From the NCBI GenBank assembly GCA_004524515.1, contig SDNV01000095.1:1-10367 (forward strand): a DNA stretch of 10,367 nt. The letters are read 5' to 3'. The notes beneath the pieces were generated by a model. The model was given only the letters and a program-made list of their open reading frames with translations. It was not told the origin of the DNA and made no database searches. Positions 1 to 6,033 of this stretch are shown piece by piece. Each line of letters begins with the position of its first letter. Within the stretch, counting starts at the first letter, position 1. This stretch comes from Promethearchaeota archaeon. Lineage in GTDB: Archaea; Asgardarchaeota; Lokiarchaeia; Sigynarchaeales; SOKP01. The position numbers and the translations under genes were made by a program.

Positions 1-30
1 AATACAAATTCGTAAATAAAGGTTTTAAAA

Positions 31-1419
31 ATGAAAGAACCAGAAGTTAAACATTCTAAATTAACCTATTTTTCTAATGGTTTTGGAAGATTTAATGATG
101 AATTTTTAACAATGGCTTTTGGAGCGTATGTGTTCTTTTTTTATGAAACGGAAATTAAACTAAACGTTTGGTTAGTCGGGCTTGGATTTATCATATTTGC
201 CCTATACAACGCCATTAATGATCCTGTTATTGGTTACTTAACAGATAGACCATTTAAATTTACTAAGAAATGGGGACGACGCTTTCCATTTATTCTTTTG
301 GGGGGAATACCATGGATTATTTGCTATATTCTTTTATATATCCCGCCAAATCAGGATCCTGTTGAAGGAGCTCTGTTGATATTCTTGTGGTTATTACTTG
401 CCACATGCTTGTATGATACATTCCAATCAATTTATATGGTCAACTTTTATGCACTTTTCCCTGACAAATTTCGTTCAGTTAAGGAACGTAGAACAGCTGC
501 AGGATTAGGAATTATGATTTCGGTTTTTGGAATTGTATTAGGAGCAATAGTACCACCTTTATTCATAACATTTGGAGAAATAAATACTTATTTCATTCAA
601 TCGATTGTAATTGTAATAATAGGTTTAGTAGCATTATCTTTAGCAATCCCCGGCGTTCGTGATGATCAATTATATGTTGATCTTTATCTTGCGAAAGCTC
701 TAGAAGAACCTAAAAGAGATCCATTTTTCAAGACTATGAAAACACAAATTAAACAAAAAAATTTCGTAGCATACTTTATCGCGTTTGTACTTTATCAATC
801 CATGACCGCCTGTATGATTGCTTCAATTCCTTATTTGGTACGTTATATTTTTAGAATGGAAGCCGAAGCAATATCATTAGTAATGATCGGTTTTCTCATT
901 GGCTCATTAATTTCATTCCCAATATGGATAGTTATTGGACAAAAAATTAATGATAATCGGAAAACGATCATATTTGCAGGAGCAGTTATGACAATAGTTA
1001 CGGCACCTCTGATTTTTATTACTGATTATTATCTCTTTGTATTTGCAATTCTCATCTGGGGTTTTGGTCTCGGAGGCTTTTGGATATTACTGGATCCGGT
1101 CTTAGGGGATGTAATTGATGAGCAGGTGGTTCGAACAGGAAAAAGATCAGAAGGAATAACTTATGGAGTTAGGGCCTTTTTTGGTCGCTTCTCTTTAGTT
1201 GCTCAAGCATTAACTTTTGCTATTGTACACACCCTTACAGGATTCAATGAAAACGTAGAGGTTCAATCTGCTGAAGCCATTTGGGGAATTCAAATGCATC
1301 TTGCCTTGATTCCAATGATTTTTATACTCATTTCAACTTTGACCTTTTGGAAATTATACGACCTTAACGCGAATAAAGTTAGAATTAATAAAGAAAAATT
1401 AGCCGAACTAGGGCTTTAA
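31..1419 (+). CDS. GPH-type (MFS_2) sugar or organic-solute:cation symporter
   Basis: A 462-residue polytopic membrane protein with about 12 hydrophobic segments, the usual length for the glycoside-pentoside-hexuronide:cation symporter branch of the major facilitator superfamily. Family signatures are visible. NAINDPVIGYLTDR (residues 60-73) followed by GRR (82-84) is the loop 2-3 motif whose Asp residues bind cation in MelB-type carriers. GDVIDEQ...TGKRSEG (359-375) matches the conserved motif in the second half. The family moves sugars or other small solutes with Na+ or H+ across the cytoplasmic membrane; substrate cannot be told from sequence. The ATG is preceded by AAAGGTTTTAAAA rather than a GGTGA site, and the same leader recurs before the metallophosphoesterase at 6001. 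A T-rich tract follows the stop directly, so the gene probably ends its own transcript. No linked glycosidase is present. Family call is secure, substrate unknown. Confidence 0.9.
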   Translation: MKEPEVKHSKLTYFSNGFGRFNDEFLTMAFGAYVFFFYETEIKLNVWLVGLGFIIFALYNAINDPVIGYLTDRPFKFTKKWGRRFPFILLGGIPWIICYILLYIPPNQDPVEGALLIFLWLLLATCLYDTFQSIYMVNFYALFPDKFRSVKERRTAAGLGIMISVFGIVLGAIVPPLFITFGEINTYFIQSIVIVIIGLVALSLAIPGVRDDQLYVDLYLAKALEEPKRDPFFKTMKTQIKQKNFVAYFIAFVLYQSMTACMIASIPYLVRYIFRMEAEAISLVMIGFLIGSLISFPIWIVIGQKINDNRKTIIFAGAVMTIVTAPLIFITDYYLFVFAILIWGFGLGGFWILLDPVLGDVIDEQVVRTGKRSEGITYGVRAFFGRFSLVAQALTFAIVHTLTGFNENVEVQSAEAIWGIQMHLALIPMIFILISTLTFWKLYDLNANKVRINKEKLAELGL

Positions 1420-1420
1420 A

Positions 1421-1441
1421 TCTTTTTTTTTCTTATTTTTT
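1421..1441 (+). terminator. T-tract terminator after the transporter
   Basis: Two runs of T (nine at 1423-1431 and six at 1436-1441) begin three bases after the stop codon. Archaeal RNA polymerase ends transcription at such U-rich tracts without needing a hairpin, and none is seen here. Assigned from sequence alone. Confidence 0.55.
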
Positions 1442-1444
1442 AAA

Positions 1445-1546
1445 TGATCATATACTTATATAAATAGAGTGATCATACGTACAGTTTTCTCCTTGATCAA
1501 TATCATTTTGCATAAGATTTAAATATGCAAGTAGATTAAATGATCA
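1445..1546. repeat. Four regularly spaced TGATCA palindromes
   Basis: The palindromic hexamer TGATCA occurs at 1445-1450, 1470-1475, 1494-1499 and 1541-1546. Start-to-start distances are 25, 24 and 47 bases, so the sites fall on a grid of about 24 bases with one position skipped. Three copies continue with an A or AT on the right side. The array fills most of the spacer between the transporter and the small gene at 1610 and surrounds TATA-like sequence (TTATATAAA at 1457-1465, TTTAAATA at 1518-1525). It could be a multi-site operator; no regulator is encoded nearby. Confidence 0.5.
1508..1530. promoter_or_regulatory. Inverted repeat overlapping a TATA-like box
   Basis: A perfect 7-base inverted repeat, TTGCATA (1508-1514) and TATGCAA (1524-1530), is separated by nine bases. 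The spacer and start of the right arm contain TTTAAATA (1518-1525), a good archaeal TATA box match, which would place a start site near 1548, about 60 bases before the gene at 1610. A dimeric repressor bound here would block TBP. This is inference from symmetry and position. Confidence 0.4.
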
Positions 1547-1601
1547 TAATAACTCAAAAAAAATTAACATACAATATAAAAAATTATAAAAAACTATATG
1601 A

Positions 1602-1606
1602 GGTGA
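1602..1606 (+). promoter_or_regulatory. GGTGA ribosome binding site of the small TTG-start gene
   Basis: GGTGA, part of GAGGTGA, lies 3 bases before the TTG at 1610 and 6 before the TTG at 1613. Spacing elsewhere in the window is 8-9 bases, so the second TTG is the better start. An upstream ATG at 1598 runs straight into a stop. Confidence 0.5.
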
Positions 1607-1609
1607 ATA

Positions 1610-1795
1610 TTGTTGGGTCAATTTTTAGACTTTGACAAAGTGAATAGTATTGTTTATAATAATCTCTATTTGGAGGATTACAAATTAGTTGTTAAAATTC
1701 CAATAGGTGAGAATAATTATGAAGAATCAAAAACGGATGTCACAATCGAAAAGTTTGACCTGACGAACCGAGCGTTTTTATTGTCAATAGAGTAA
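1610..1795 (+). CDS. Small hypothetical protein (about 60 residues)
   Basis: A short reading frame of 61 codons, not recognised as any family. It has a clear GAGGTGA ribosome binding site, two tandem TTG codons as possible starts (1610 and 1613), and a T-rich tract about 60 bases after the stop, which together suggest a real gene. The product is soluble and mixed in character, with alternating hydrophobic residues (for example KLVVKIPI near 25-32) that look like beta strands. No cysteines, metal motifs, signal peptide or membrane segment are present. It stands alone between the transporter and the esterase, downstream of the TGATCA array and the inverted repeat, which could control it. The main doubt is its length: an AT-rich genome produces few open frames of this size by chance, but some do occur. 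Confidence 0.45.
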   Translation: MLGQFLDFDKVNSIVYNNLYLEDYKLVVKIPIGENNYEESKTDVTIEKFDLTNRAFLLSIE

Positions 1796-1858
1796 GCCAC
1801 AGGGAAATTAATTCTTCATTTGCCATAATAATATTCTCTTTCCCGTCATAAAACTAAC

Positions 1859-1877
1859 TTTTTTTTTTCTTTGTTTT
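1859..1877 (+). terminator. T-tract terminator after the small gene
   Basis: A run of ten T at 1859-1868 followed by CTTTGTTTT lies between the small gene and the esterase. It would separate the two transcripts. Confidence 0.45.
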
Positions 1878-1998
1878 CATGATCTTGCGATTTATTAATC
1901 GAATTATCTAGTTATCTTATTTTTATTTGAAATGCACATTGTAACCAAATTATTTAGAAGTTAAATTCTTATAGATCATATTTAGGTGAGCCAAAAAA

Positions 1999-3000
1999 AT
2001 GGTTGAATTAGAAACCAATCAAAAACAATCAAATATCCGTCCAGATTTGGCAAAATTATTAGCAAAAAAAGATTCATTGAGTATGAAAGCACTGAAGCAA
2101 TTTACAGAGAAGAAACGTAAGGAAGGAATAGATGTGGATGAGGCTATAAAAGAGAACGATTTGAATATAATTATAGAACTCTCACGTTATCAATCTGAAT
2201 ATAGTGCTATGAATTTACATGGCCCTCTTCCCAGTGATATAAAATATGAATCGATTGATGTCAATGGAGCAGCAGCTGAATTGATCATAAATCCTAACGT
2301 TAGTGAGCATCAAATATTTATGCATTTATTTAGTGGGGGATATGTTATAGGGACGCTTAAAACTAGAAGAAGGATTCCAGTTCTTATAGGACGTTCCTCG
2401 CATCTACGCTGCCTAAATGTTGGATATCGTCTAGCCCCTGAACATCCTTTTCCGGCAGCATTAGAAGATTCAATAAAAGCATATCAGTGGATTCTTTCTT
2501 CCGGAATTGAGTCTAAAAATGTAATAATTAGTGGAGCTTCTGCGGGAGGAGGATTAGCTGTCGCAACGGTCTTAAAATTAAAAGAGTTAAAGCTTCCCTT
2601 ACCGAGTGCGATGATTCTTATTTCTCCTTGGGCGGATTTAGCGTTAAGAGGGGGCACTTTAAAAAAAAATGCCAAATTTGAACCAAATATCACAATAGAA
2701 ATGCTCAAAATGTTAGCTAATGCTTACTTACAGGGAAAAGATCCAATGAATTCATTAGTATCCCCTGTGTATGCCAGTTTAGAAGGATTTCCTCCCATGT
2801 TAATTCAAGTAGGGAGTTATGAGGTATTATTAGATGATTCTGTAAGATTAACTGAAAGTGCCAAGGCAGCAGGCGTTGATATAACGCTAGAAATTTATGA
2901 GGGGATGATTCATATGTTTCAGAATTTTGTGGATATTCTGCCTGATAGTAGACAAGCCATTGAGAATATTGCTAAATTCATTGAAAAATATTTAAATTGA
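1999..3000 (+). CDS. Alpha/beta hydrolase, HSL-type esterase/lipase family
   Basis: A 333-residue enzyme of the hormone-sensitive-lipase-like carboxylesterases (alpha/beta hydrolase fold 3), which cleave short to medium acyl esters. The nucleophile elbow GASAGG (179-184) holds Ser181. The family block YRLAPEHPFPAALED (143-157) is intact. The acid is probably Asp279 (LLDD) and the base His305 (EGMIHMF). The oxyanion-hole segment is unusual: the family HGGGY reads FSGGY (111-115), keeping the last two glycines but replacing the His and first Gly. About 60 N-terminal residues form the helical cap. No signal peptide is seen, so the enzyme is cytoplasmic. The ATG has a GGTGA site (1985-1989) nine bases upstream. 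The gene is convergent with the aminotransferase, 28 bases from stop to stop. Substrate unknown. Confidence 0.9.
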   Translation: MVELETNQKQSNIRPDLAKLLAKKDSLSMKALKQFTEKKRKEGIDVDEAIKENDLNIIIELSRYQSEYSAMNLHGPLPSDIKYESIDVNGAAAELIINPNVSEHQIFMHLFSGGYVIGTLKTRRRIPVLIGRSSHLRCLNVGYRLAPEHPFPAALEDSIKAYQWILSSGIESKNVIISGASAGGGLAVATVLKLKELKLPLPSAMILISPWADLALRGGTLKKNAKFEPNITIEMLKMLANAYLQGKDPMNSLVSPVYASLEGFPPMLIQVGSYEVLLDDSVRLTESAKAAGVDITLEIYEGMIHMFQNFVDILPDSRQAIENIAKFIEKYLN

Positions 3001-3028
3001 GAGGGGTATTTTCCTTAACTTTCTTATA

Positions 3029-4204
3029 TTATTCTTTACTTAATTTTTTTAAATATGAGACAGCTGTGTTTAGTGTTTGTTCTTTTTTACAAAAACAAAA
3101 ACGGGTTTGAAATTTCCCTGTGATCGGATCTGCATAGAAAGAAGAACCAGGAACGGTTGCTATTCCTATATTTTTAATTAGATGAATTGCTAAATCATAG
3201 GAATTACCCAAATTGTATTTTTTCATATATTCTTCACAATTGGTCATGATATAATATGCTCCTCCGGGTTTTATTGGCTGGAGATTAGTATTCTTTAAAA
3301 TATTATATAACACATCTCTTGCATTTTGATAGAAGCTTGCTAACCAAGTATAATAATTAGTATCCAAAGATAAAGCAAATGCCGCTGCTTCTTGAAGAGG
3401 TGCCGGAGCACCCACCGTTAAGAAATCATGAACCTTTTTTATTTCATTAGTTATTTTTTCACTTGCGATTGCCCATCCAACTCTCCAACCAGTAAGAGAA
3501 TAAGTCTTAGATATGGAATTAATTGTTATAGAATAATTTTCCATTTCCGGTAATGAGGCAATGGAAAAATGTTTTTGATTGTCATATAATATATGTTCAT
3601 AAATCTCATCGGTCACAGCAATACAATTATGTTTTATGCATAAATCCGAAATATATTTCAATTCTTTTTCATCAAATACCTTTCCAGTAGGATTATTGGG
3701 TGTATTTAAGATTATGGCTTTAGTCTTATCATTAAAAAGTCGTTCTAGTTCTTCAAAATCAAAATCCCAGTCGGGAGCCTTTAATTCAATGTAACGAGGC
3801 ATAGCTCCAGATAATAAACAGTCCGGACCATAATTTTCGTAAAACGGTTCGAATATAATTACTTCATCTCCGGGATTTATAATGGCTTTCAAGGAAGAAA
3901 TCATAGCTTCAGTAGAACCACAGGTAACTGTTATATTTTTGTTCGGATCCACGAAATTCATTTTATTATACTGAGCTACTTTTTTTGCAATAGCTGCCCT
4001 CAATGATGGAGATCCCCAAGTTATAGCATATTGATTTATGTCTGCCTTTATTGCTTCAATTGCAGCATTTTTTATAGATTCTGGAGCAGAAAAATCAGGA
4101 AATCCTTGAGCGAGATTTATACATCCTTCATATTCATTTGCTACACGAGTCATTTCACGTATTACGGACTCCGTAAATCCTTTGGTAATGTGTGAAAGTT
4201 CCAT
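3029..4204 (-). CDS. Class I/II PLP-dependent aminotransferase
   Basis: A 391-residue fold-type I aminotransferase, full length for the aspartate/kynurenine/methionine-type aminotransferase group. It moves the amino group from an amino acid to a 2-oxoacid using pyridoxal phosphate. Visible motifs are NTPNNPTGK (167-175) for cofactor and substrate contact, Asp199 in TDEIYEH for the pyridine nitrogen, Lys233 in SISKTYSLTGWRVGW as the Schiff-base lysine, and Arg368 in QTRFCFCK for the substrate carboxylate. GCINLAQGFPDFSAPE (27-42), EPFYENY (119-125) and TVGAPAPLQEAA (263-274) resemble kynurenine/glutamine-type enzymes more than AspC, but the substrate cannot be fixed. The ATG gives an N-terminus typical for the family. 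No ribosome binding site is seen upstream, so the message may have a very short or absent leader. Confidence 0.93.
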   Translation of the reverse strand: MELSHITKGFTESVIREMTRVANEYEGCINLAQGFPDFSAPESIKNAAIEAIKADINQYAITWGSPSLRAAIAKKVAQYNKMNFVDPNKNITVTCGSTEAMISSLKAIINPGDEVIIFEPFYENYGPDCLLSGAMPRYIELKAPDWDFDFEELERLFNDKTKAIILNTPNNPTGKVFDEKELKYISDLCIKHNCIAVTDEIYEHILYDNQKHFSIASLPEMENYSITINSISKTYSLTGWRVGWAIASEKITNEIKKVHDFLTVGAPAPLQEAAAFALSLDTNYYTWLASFYQNARDVLYNILKNTNLQPIKPGGAYYIMTNCEEYMKKYNLGNSYDLAIHLIKNIGIATVPGSSFYADPITGKFQTRFCFCKKEQTLNTAVSYLKKLSKE

Positions 4205-4255
4205 GATAAGATTTAAATTTTTTTCTAAATTTGAATTTTGTTGTAATACATTTAG

Positions 4256-4297
4256 AAATAAAAAATTTAGGGGTGTTTGAGATCAGAGATCTCAAAC
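4256..4297 (-). terminator. Strong hairpin plus T tract downstream of tRNA-Ala
   Basis: A perfect 10-base inverted repeat, GTTTGAGATC (4275-4284) and GATCTCAAAC (4288-4297), is separated by three bases. Read on the minus strand, it is followed within about ten bases by a T-rich stretch (4256-4266), giving a layout like an intrinsic terminator. It sits between the tRNA gene and the aminotransferase, both on the minus strand, so it could end the tRNA transcript before the next gene. The stem is much more stable than its surroundings. It could instead be part of a small RNA. Confidence 0.45.
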
Positions 4298-4307
4298 GTG
4301 TTAAATG

Positions 4308-4323
4308 GTCGCTTCATGGCGAC
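4308..4323. repeat. Second hairpin, GTCGC/GCGAC stem
   Basis: GTCGC (4308-4312) and GCGAC (4319-4323) flank a six-base loop. The stem is GC-rich for this window and lies 10 bases from the 10-bp hairpin at 4275-4297. On the plus strand a run of seven T follows (4334-4340). The pair of hairpins may be one RNA element; strand is not decided. Confidence 0.35.
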
Positions 4324-4377
4324 AATTGCTAAGTTTTTTTCATCACCTCCATTTTTTTTATTGAAATCTACTACATT

Positions 4378-4452
4378 TGGTGGAACCGGAAGGATTTGAA
4401 CCCTCAACCTTTTGGATGCAACCCAGTCGCTCTTCCATTGAGCTACGGTCCC
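4378..4452 (-). tRNA. tRNA-Ala (anticodon TGC), CCA encoded
   Basis: On the minus strand a complete 72-base cloverleaf (4381-4452) plus an encoded CCA (4378-4380) can be folded. The acceptor GGGACCG pairs with CGGTTCC through seven pairs including G3:U70, the tRNA-Ala identity pair, with A73. The D arm is GCTC/GAGC and the T arm GAGGG-TTCAAAT-CCTTC, all paired. Spacing from D arm to T arm is 22 bases, so no intron is needed. The seven-base loop GTTGCAT places TGC at 34-36 (4418-4420). The anticodon stem is weak: only three pairs (TGG/CCA) form, with mismatches at 28:42 and 27:43. G3:U70, A73 and the anticodon agree on alanine. A tRNA-Cys reading (GCA) was considered but would need a shifted loop, and U73 is expected for Cys. 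Confidence 0.8.
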
Positions 4453-4463
4453 TTATCATCACA

Positions 4464-4480
4464 ATTTTATAGAGTATAAT
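4464..4480 (-). promoter_or_regulatory. TATA-like promoter of tRNA-Ala
   Basis: Read on the minus strand, ATTATACTCTATAAAAT lies 12-28 bases before the tRNA 5' end. The more upstream TATA-like half fits best a start site at or just before the mature 5' end, given the usual 25-27 base TBP-to-start distance. Which half is used cannot be told. Confidence 0.35.
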
Positions 4481-4639
4481 CCCGATTTCTTTTGATTCAA
4501 ATAAGAGAAGAAATATTTGGTGTAAGCATTTCGAATATTAACAAAGTACCAATAATATCGTAAGAATCAGAGAAGTATTGAATATGTCTACAAAAAACTA
4601 TATTCATCAATAAAAAACAGAAAATAAAAAGTTTCTACA

Positions 4640-4744
4640 GAGACGGATTTGATGGATTATTGATTAGAGCGTTCGCTAAGATATTGCCTCTCCTTTAAGG
4701 TACCCATGCATCGTAGCGATTTATTCGCTATTTTTACTCGTCTC
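4640..4744 (-). ncRNA. Candidate structured RNA gene, about 105 nt, no known family
   Basis: A closed RNA-like unit in the long spacer. GAGACG (4640-4645) and CGTCTC (4739-4744) form a six-pair closing stem around about 93 bases. Inside are a perfect hairpin TAGCGA/TCGCTA (4714-4719 with 4725-4730, loop of five), a weaker TTAG/CTAA stem (4664-4667 with 4676-4679) and a small CCT/AGG stem (4692-4700). The minus strand is favoured: a TATA-like box (4772-4781) lies about 30 bases before the 5' side of the closing stem, and a T-rich tract (minus strand of 4621-4633) follows its 3' side. GC content inside looks higher than in the surrounding spacer. No match to 5S rRNA, SRP RNA, RNase P, C/D or H/ACA RNA or a known riboswitch was recognised. 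It lies upstream of tRNA-Ala on the same strand. Existence as a transcript is inference. Confidence 0.4.
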
Positions 4745-4771
4745 ATAGTATTATTTATAATACAAATCGAA

Positions 4772-4781
4772 TATATAAATA
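4772..4781 (-). promoter_or_regulatory. TATA-like box for the candidate RNA gene
   Basis: The minus strand reads TATTTATATA, close to the archaeal TATA consensus. Its centre is about 26-30 bases before the closing stem at 4744, as expected for a start site at the RNA's 5' end. TATA-like words are common in this AT-rich DNA, so the spacing carries the argument. Confidence 0.4.
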
Positions 4782-5007
4782 TTACGATCAATATCGCCCA
4801 CAACTTTCCCACTTTACTCTTTAAAGTTTAGATTGCACAAAACTCTAATGGAAGATCAATTTAAACAATTCAGAAAAATTTTTTTAAAAATCTTATTTGA
4901 AACTTTTTTTATCAAAGTTTTATGATTTAGATAACAAATCTTTTAAGTAGAAATGAACAAATGTCTTTTATTAGAATTCTTAAATTAAAAATAAAAAAAT
5001 AATGTGA
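4782..5007. other. Long non-coding leader region before the first SDR gene
   Basis: This is the rest of the 4453-5019 spacer. It is AT-rich and holds no gene that can be supported. It contains an inverted repeat AAACTTT (4900-4906) and AAAGTTT (4914-4920), and a 25-codon open frame at 4848-4925 without a ribosome binding site. The promoter of the SDR gene must lie here, but several TATA-like words compete and none stands out. Confidence 0.4.
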
Positions 5008-5019
5008 GTGAAATAGAAA

Positions 5020-5823
5020 ATGGCAGACCGTTTGAAAGATAAAGTTGCTATAATTGTTGGAGCAGGACAACAACCTGGAGATACTATTGGAAATGGGAGA
5101 GCTATTTCAATATTATTTGCCCGCGAAGGGGCTAAGGTAATGCTTGTGGACAAAAATATTGATTCTGCTAATGAAACTAAATCTATGATCGAAAAAGAAG
5201 GGGGTGAATGTTTTACATTTGAGGCTAATATCGTTAATGAAGAGAATTGTCGTCAAGTAGTTGAAAAATGTGTTGAGGTCTATGATAGAATAGACGTTTT
5301 GGTTAATGTGGTGGGTATTGGAGAAGGAGATCGACCAGTAACTAGGTTAAGCGAAGAGTCATGGGATAGAATATTTAATGCAAACCTAAAGGGTACGTTT
5401 TTTACATGCAAATATGTCCTACCGATAATGCAGAAACAAGGAGGAGGATCTATAGTAAATATCTCGTCTGTTGCTGCCGTGTGCGCACCCGTTCCCATTA
5501 CAGCTTATAAGATATCCAAGGCAGGAGTCAATGCCCTAACTCAGCAAATAGCATTATCTTACGCTAATAAAGGGATTCGCGTCAATGCAATTATGCCGGG
5601 ATTATTGAATACTCCCATGGCAGTTGAAGGATTTGTACGTGAAACAGGAACTGATAAGAAAGATGTTATTAAATTTAGAAATAAATTAGTTCCTCTTAAA
5701 GGGGGAATGGGAGATGCTTGGGATACTGCTTACGCTGCACTTTTCTTGGCATCAGATGAGGCAAAATTTATAACTGGAGTAATTTTTCCTGTAGATGGAG
5801 GCCAAAGCGCTAAAATAGGATAA
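5020..5823 (+). CDS. Classical short-chain dehydrogenase/reductase (SDR), probably NAD(H)-dependent
   Basis: A 267-residue Rossmann-fold oxidoreductase of typical classical-SDR length. Ser150, Tyr163 and Lys167 (NISS...AYKISK) form the catalytic set, with Asn122 in NANLKG. Asp44 at the end of the second strand (MLVDKN) favours NAD(H) over NADP(H). The C-terminus FITGVIFPVDGGQSA is the usual family end. Two motifs vary: the glycine-rich loop is stretched as VGAGQQPGDTIGNGRA (13-28) instead of TGxxxGxG, and NNAG reads NVVG (96-99). Similar expanded loops occur in some 3-oxoacyl-reductase-like SDRs. The enzyme would oxidise or reduce a hydroxyl/carbonyl pair in the cytoplasm; substrate unknown. 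The ATG has GTGA (5008-5011) eight bases upstream, and the gene ends in tandem stops. It shares only family membership with the SDR at 7183. Confidence 0.9.
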   Translation: MADRLKDKVAIIVGAGQQPGDTIGNGRAISILFAREGAKVMLVDKNIDSANETKSMIEKEGGECFTFEANIVNEENCRQVVEKCVEVYDRIDVLVNVVGIGEGDRPVTRLSEESWDRIFNANLKGTFFTCKYVLPIMQKQGGGSIVNISSVAAVCAPVPITAYKISKAGVNALTQQIALSYANKGIRVNAIMPGLLNTPMAVEGFVRETGTDKKDVIKFRNKLVPLKGGMGDAWDTAYAALFLASDEAKFITGVIFPVDGGQSAKIG

Positions 5824-6033
5824 TAATAGGTTACTTCTAAAAAAAGGTAAGGAAATTAGACTAAAATAATTAATATCAATTTTTACCTAATTTTAAAATT
5901 GTTTTAGAAAAAGATATAGCCATTTATATTAAGTTTATATAGGAAATTGTGATATTTTTATCATATATCCAATTAAATCTTAATCATAAAGGTTTTCAAA
6001 ATAGTTAATGATGATCTTAATCCCAAGATTTTA

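Noticed and set aside
2484..2708. Open frame of 74 codons on the minus strand
   Set aside because: It lies fully inside the esterase gene, overlapping its nucleophile motif; a shadow frame with no ribosome binding site.
4285..4352. Box C/D sRNA read on the minus strand (GTGATGA as box C, CTGA as box D)
   Set aside because: Spacing between the boxes is too long without clear D' and C' boxes, the terminal stem does not pair, and the CTGA lies within the 10-bp hairpin.
4378..4452. Reading the tRNA as tRNA-Cys (GCA)
   Set aside because: It needs a one-base shift of the loop and lacks U73; G3:U70, A73 and standard spacing fit alanine.
4848..4925. 25-codon frame rich in Phe, Leu, Lys and Ile in the long spacer
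   Set aside because: No ribosome binding site and a composition that T- and A-rich DNA gives by chance; too weak to call a peptide gene.
5280..5498. Open frame of 72 codons on the minus strand
   Set aside because: Shadow of the SDR gene at 5020-5823, with no support of its own.
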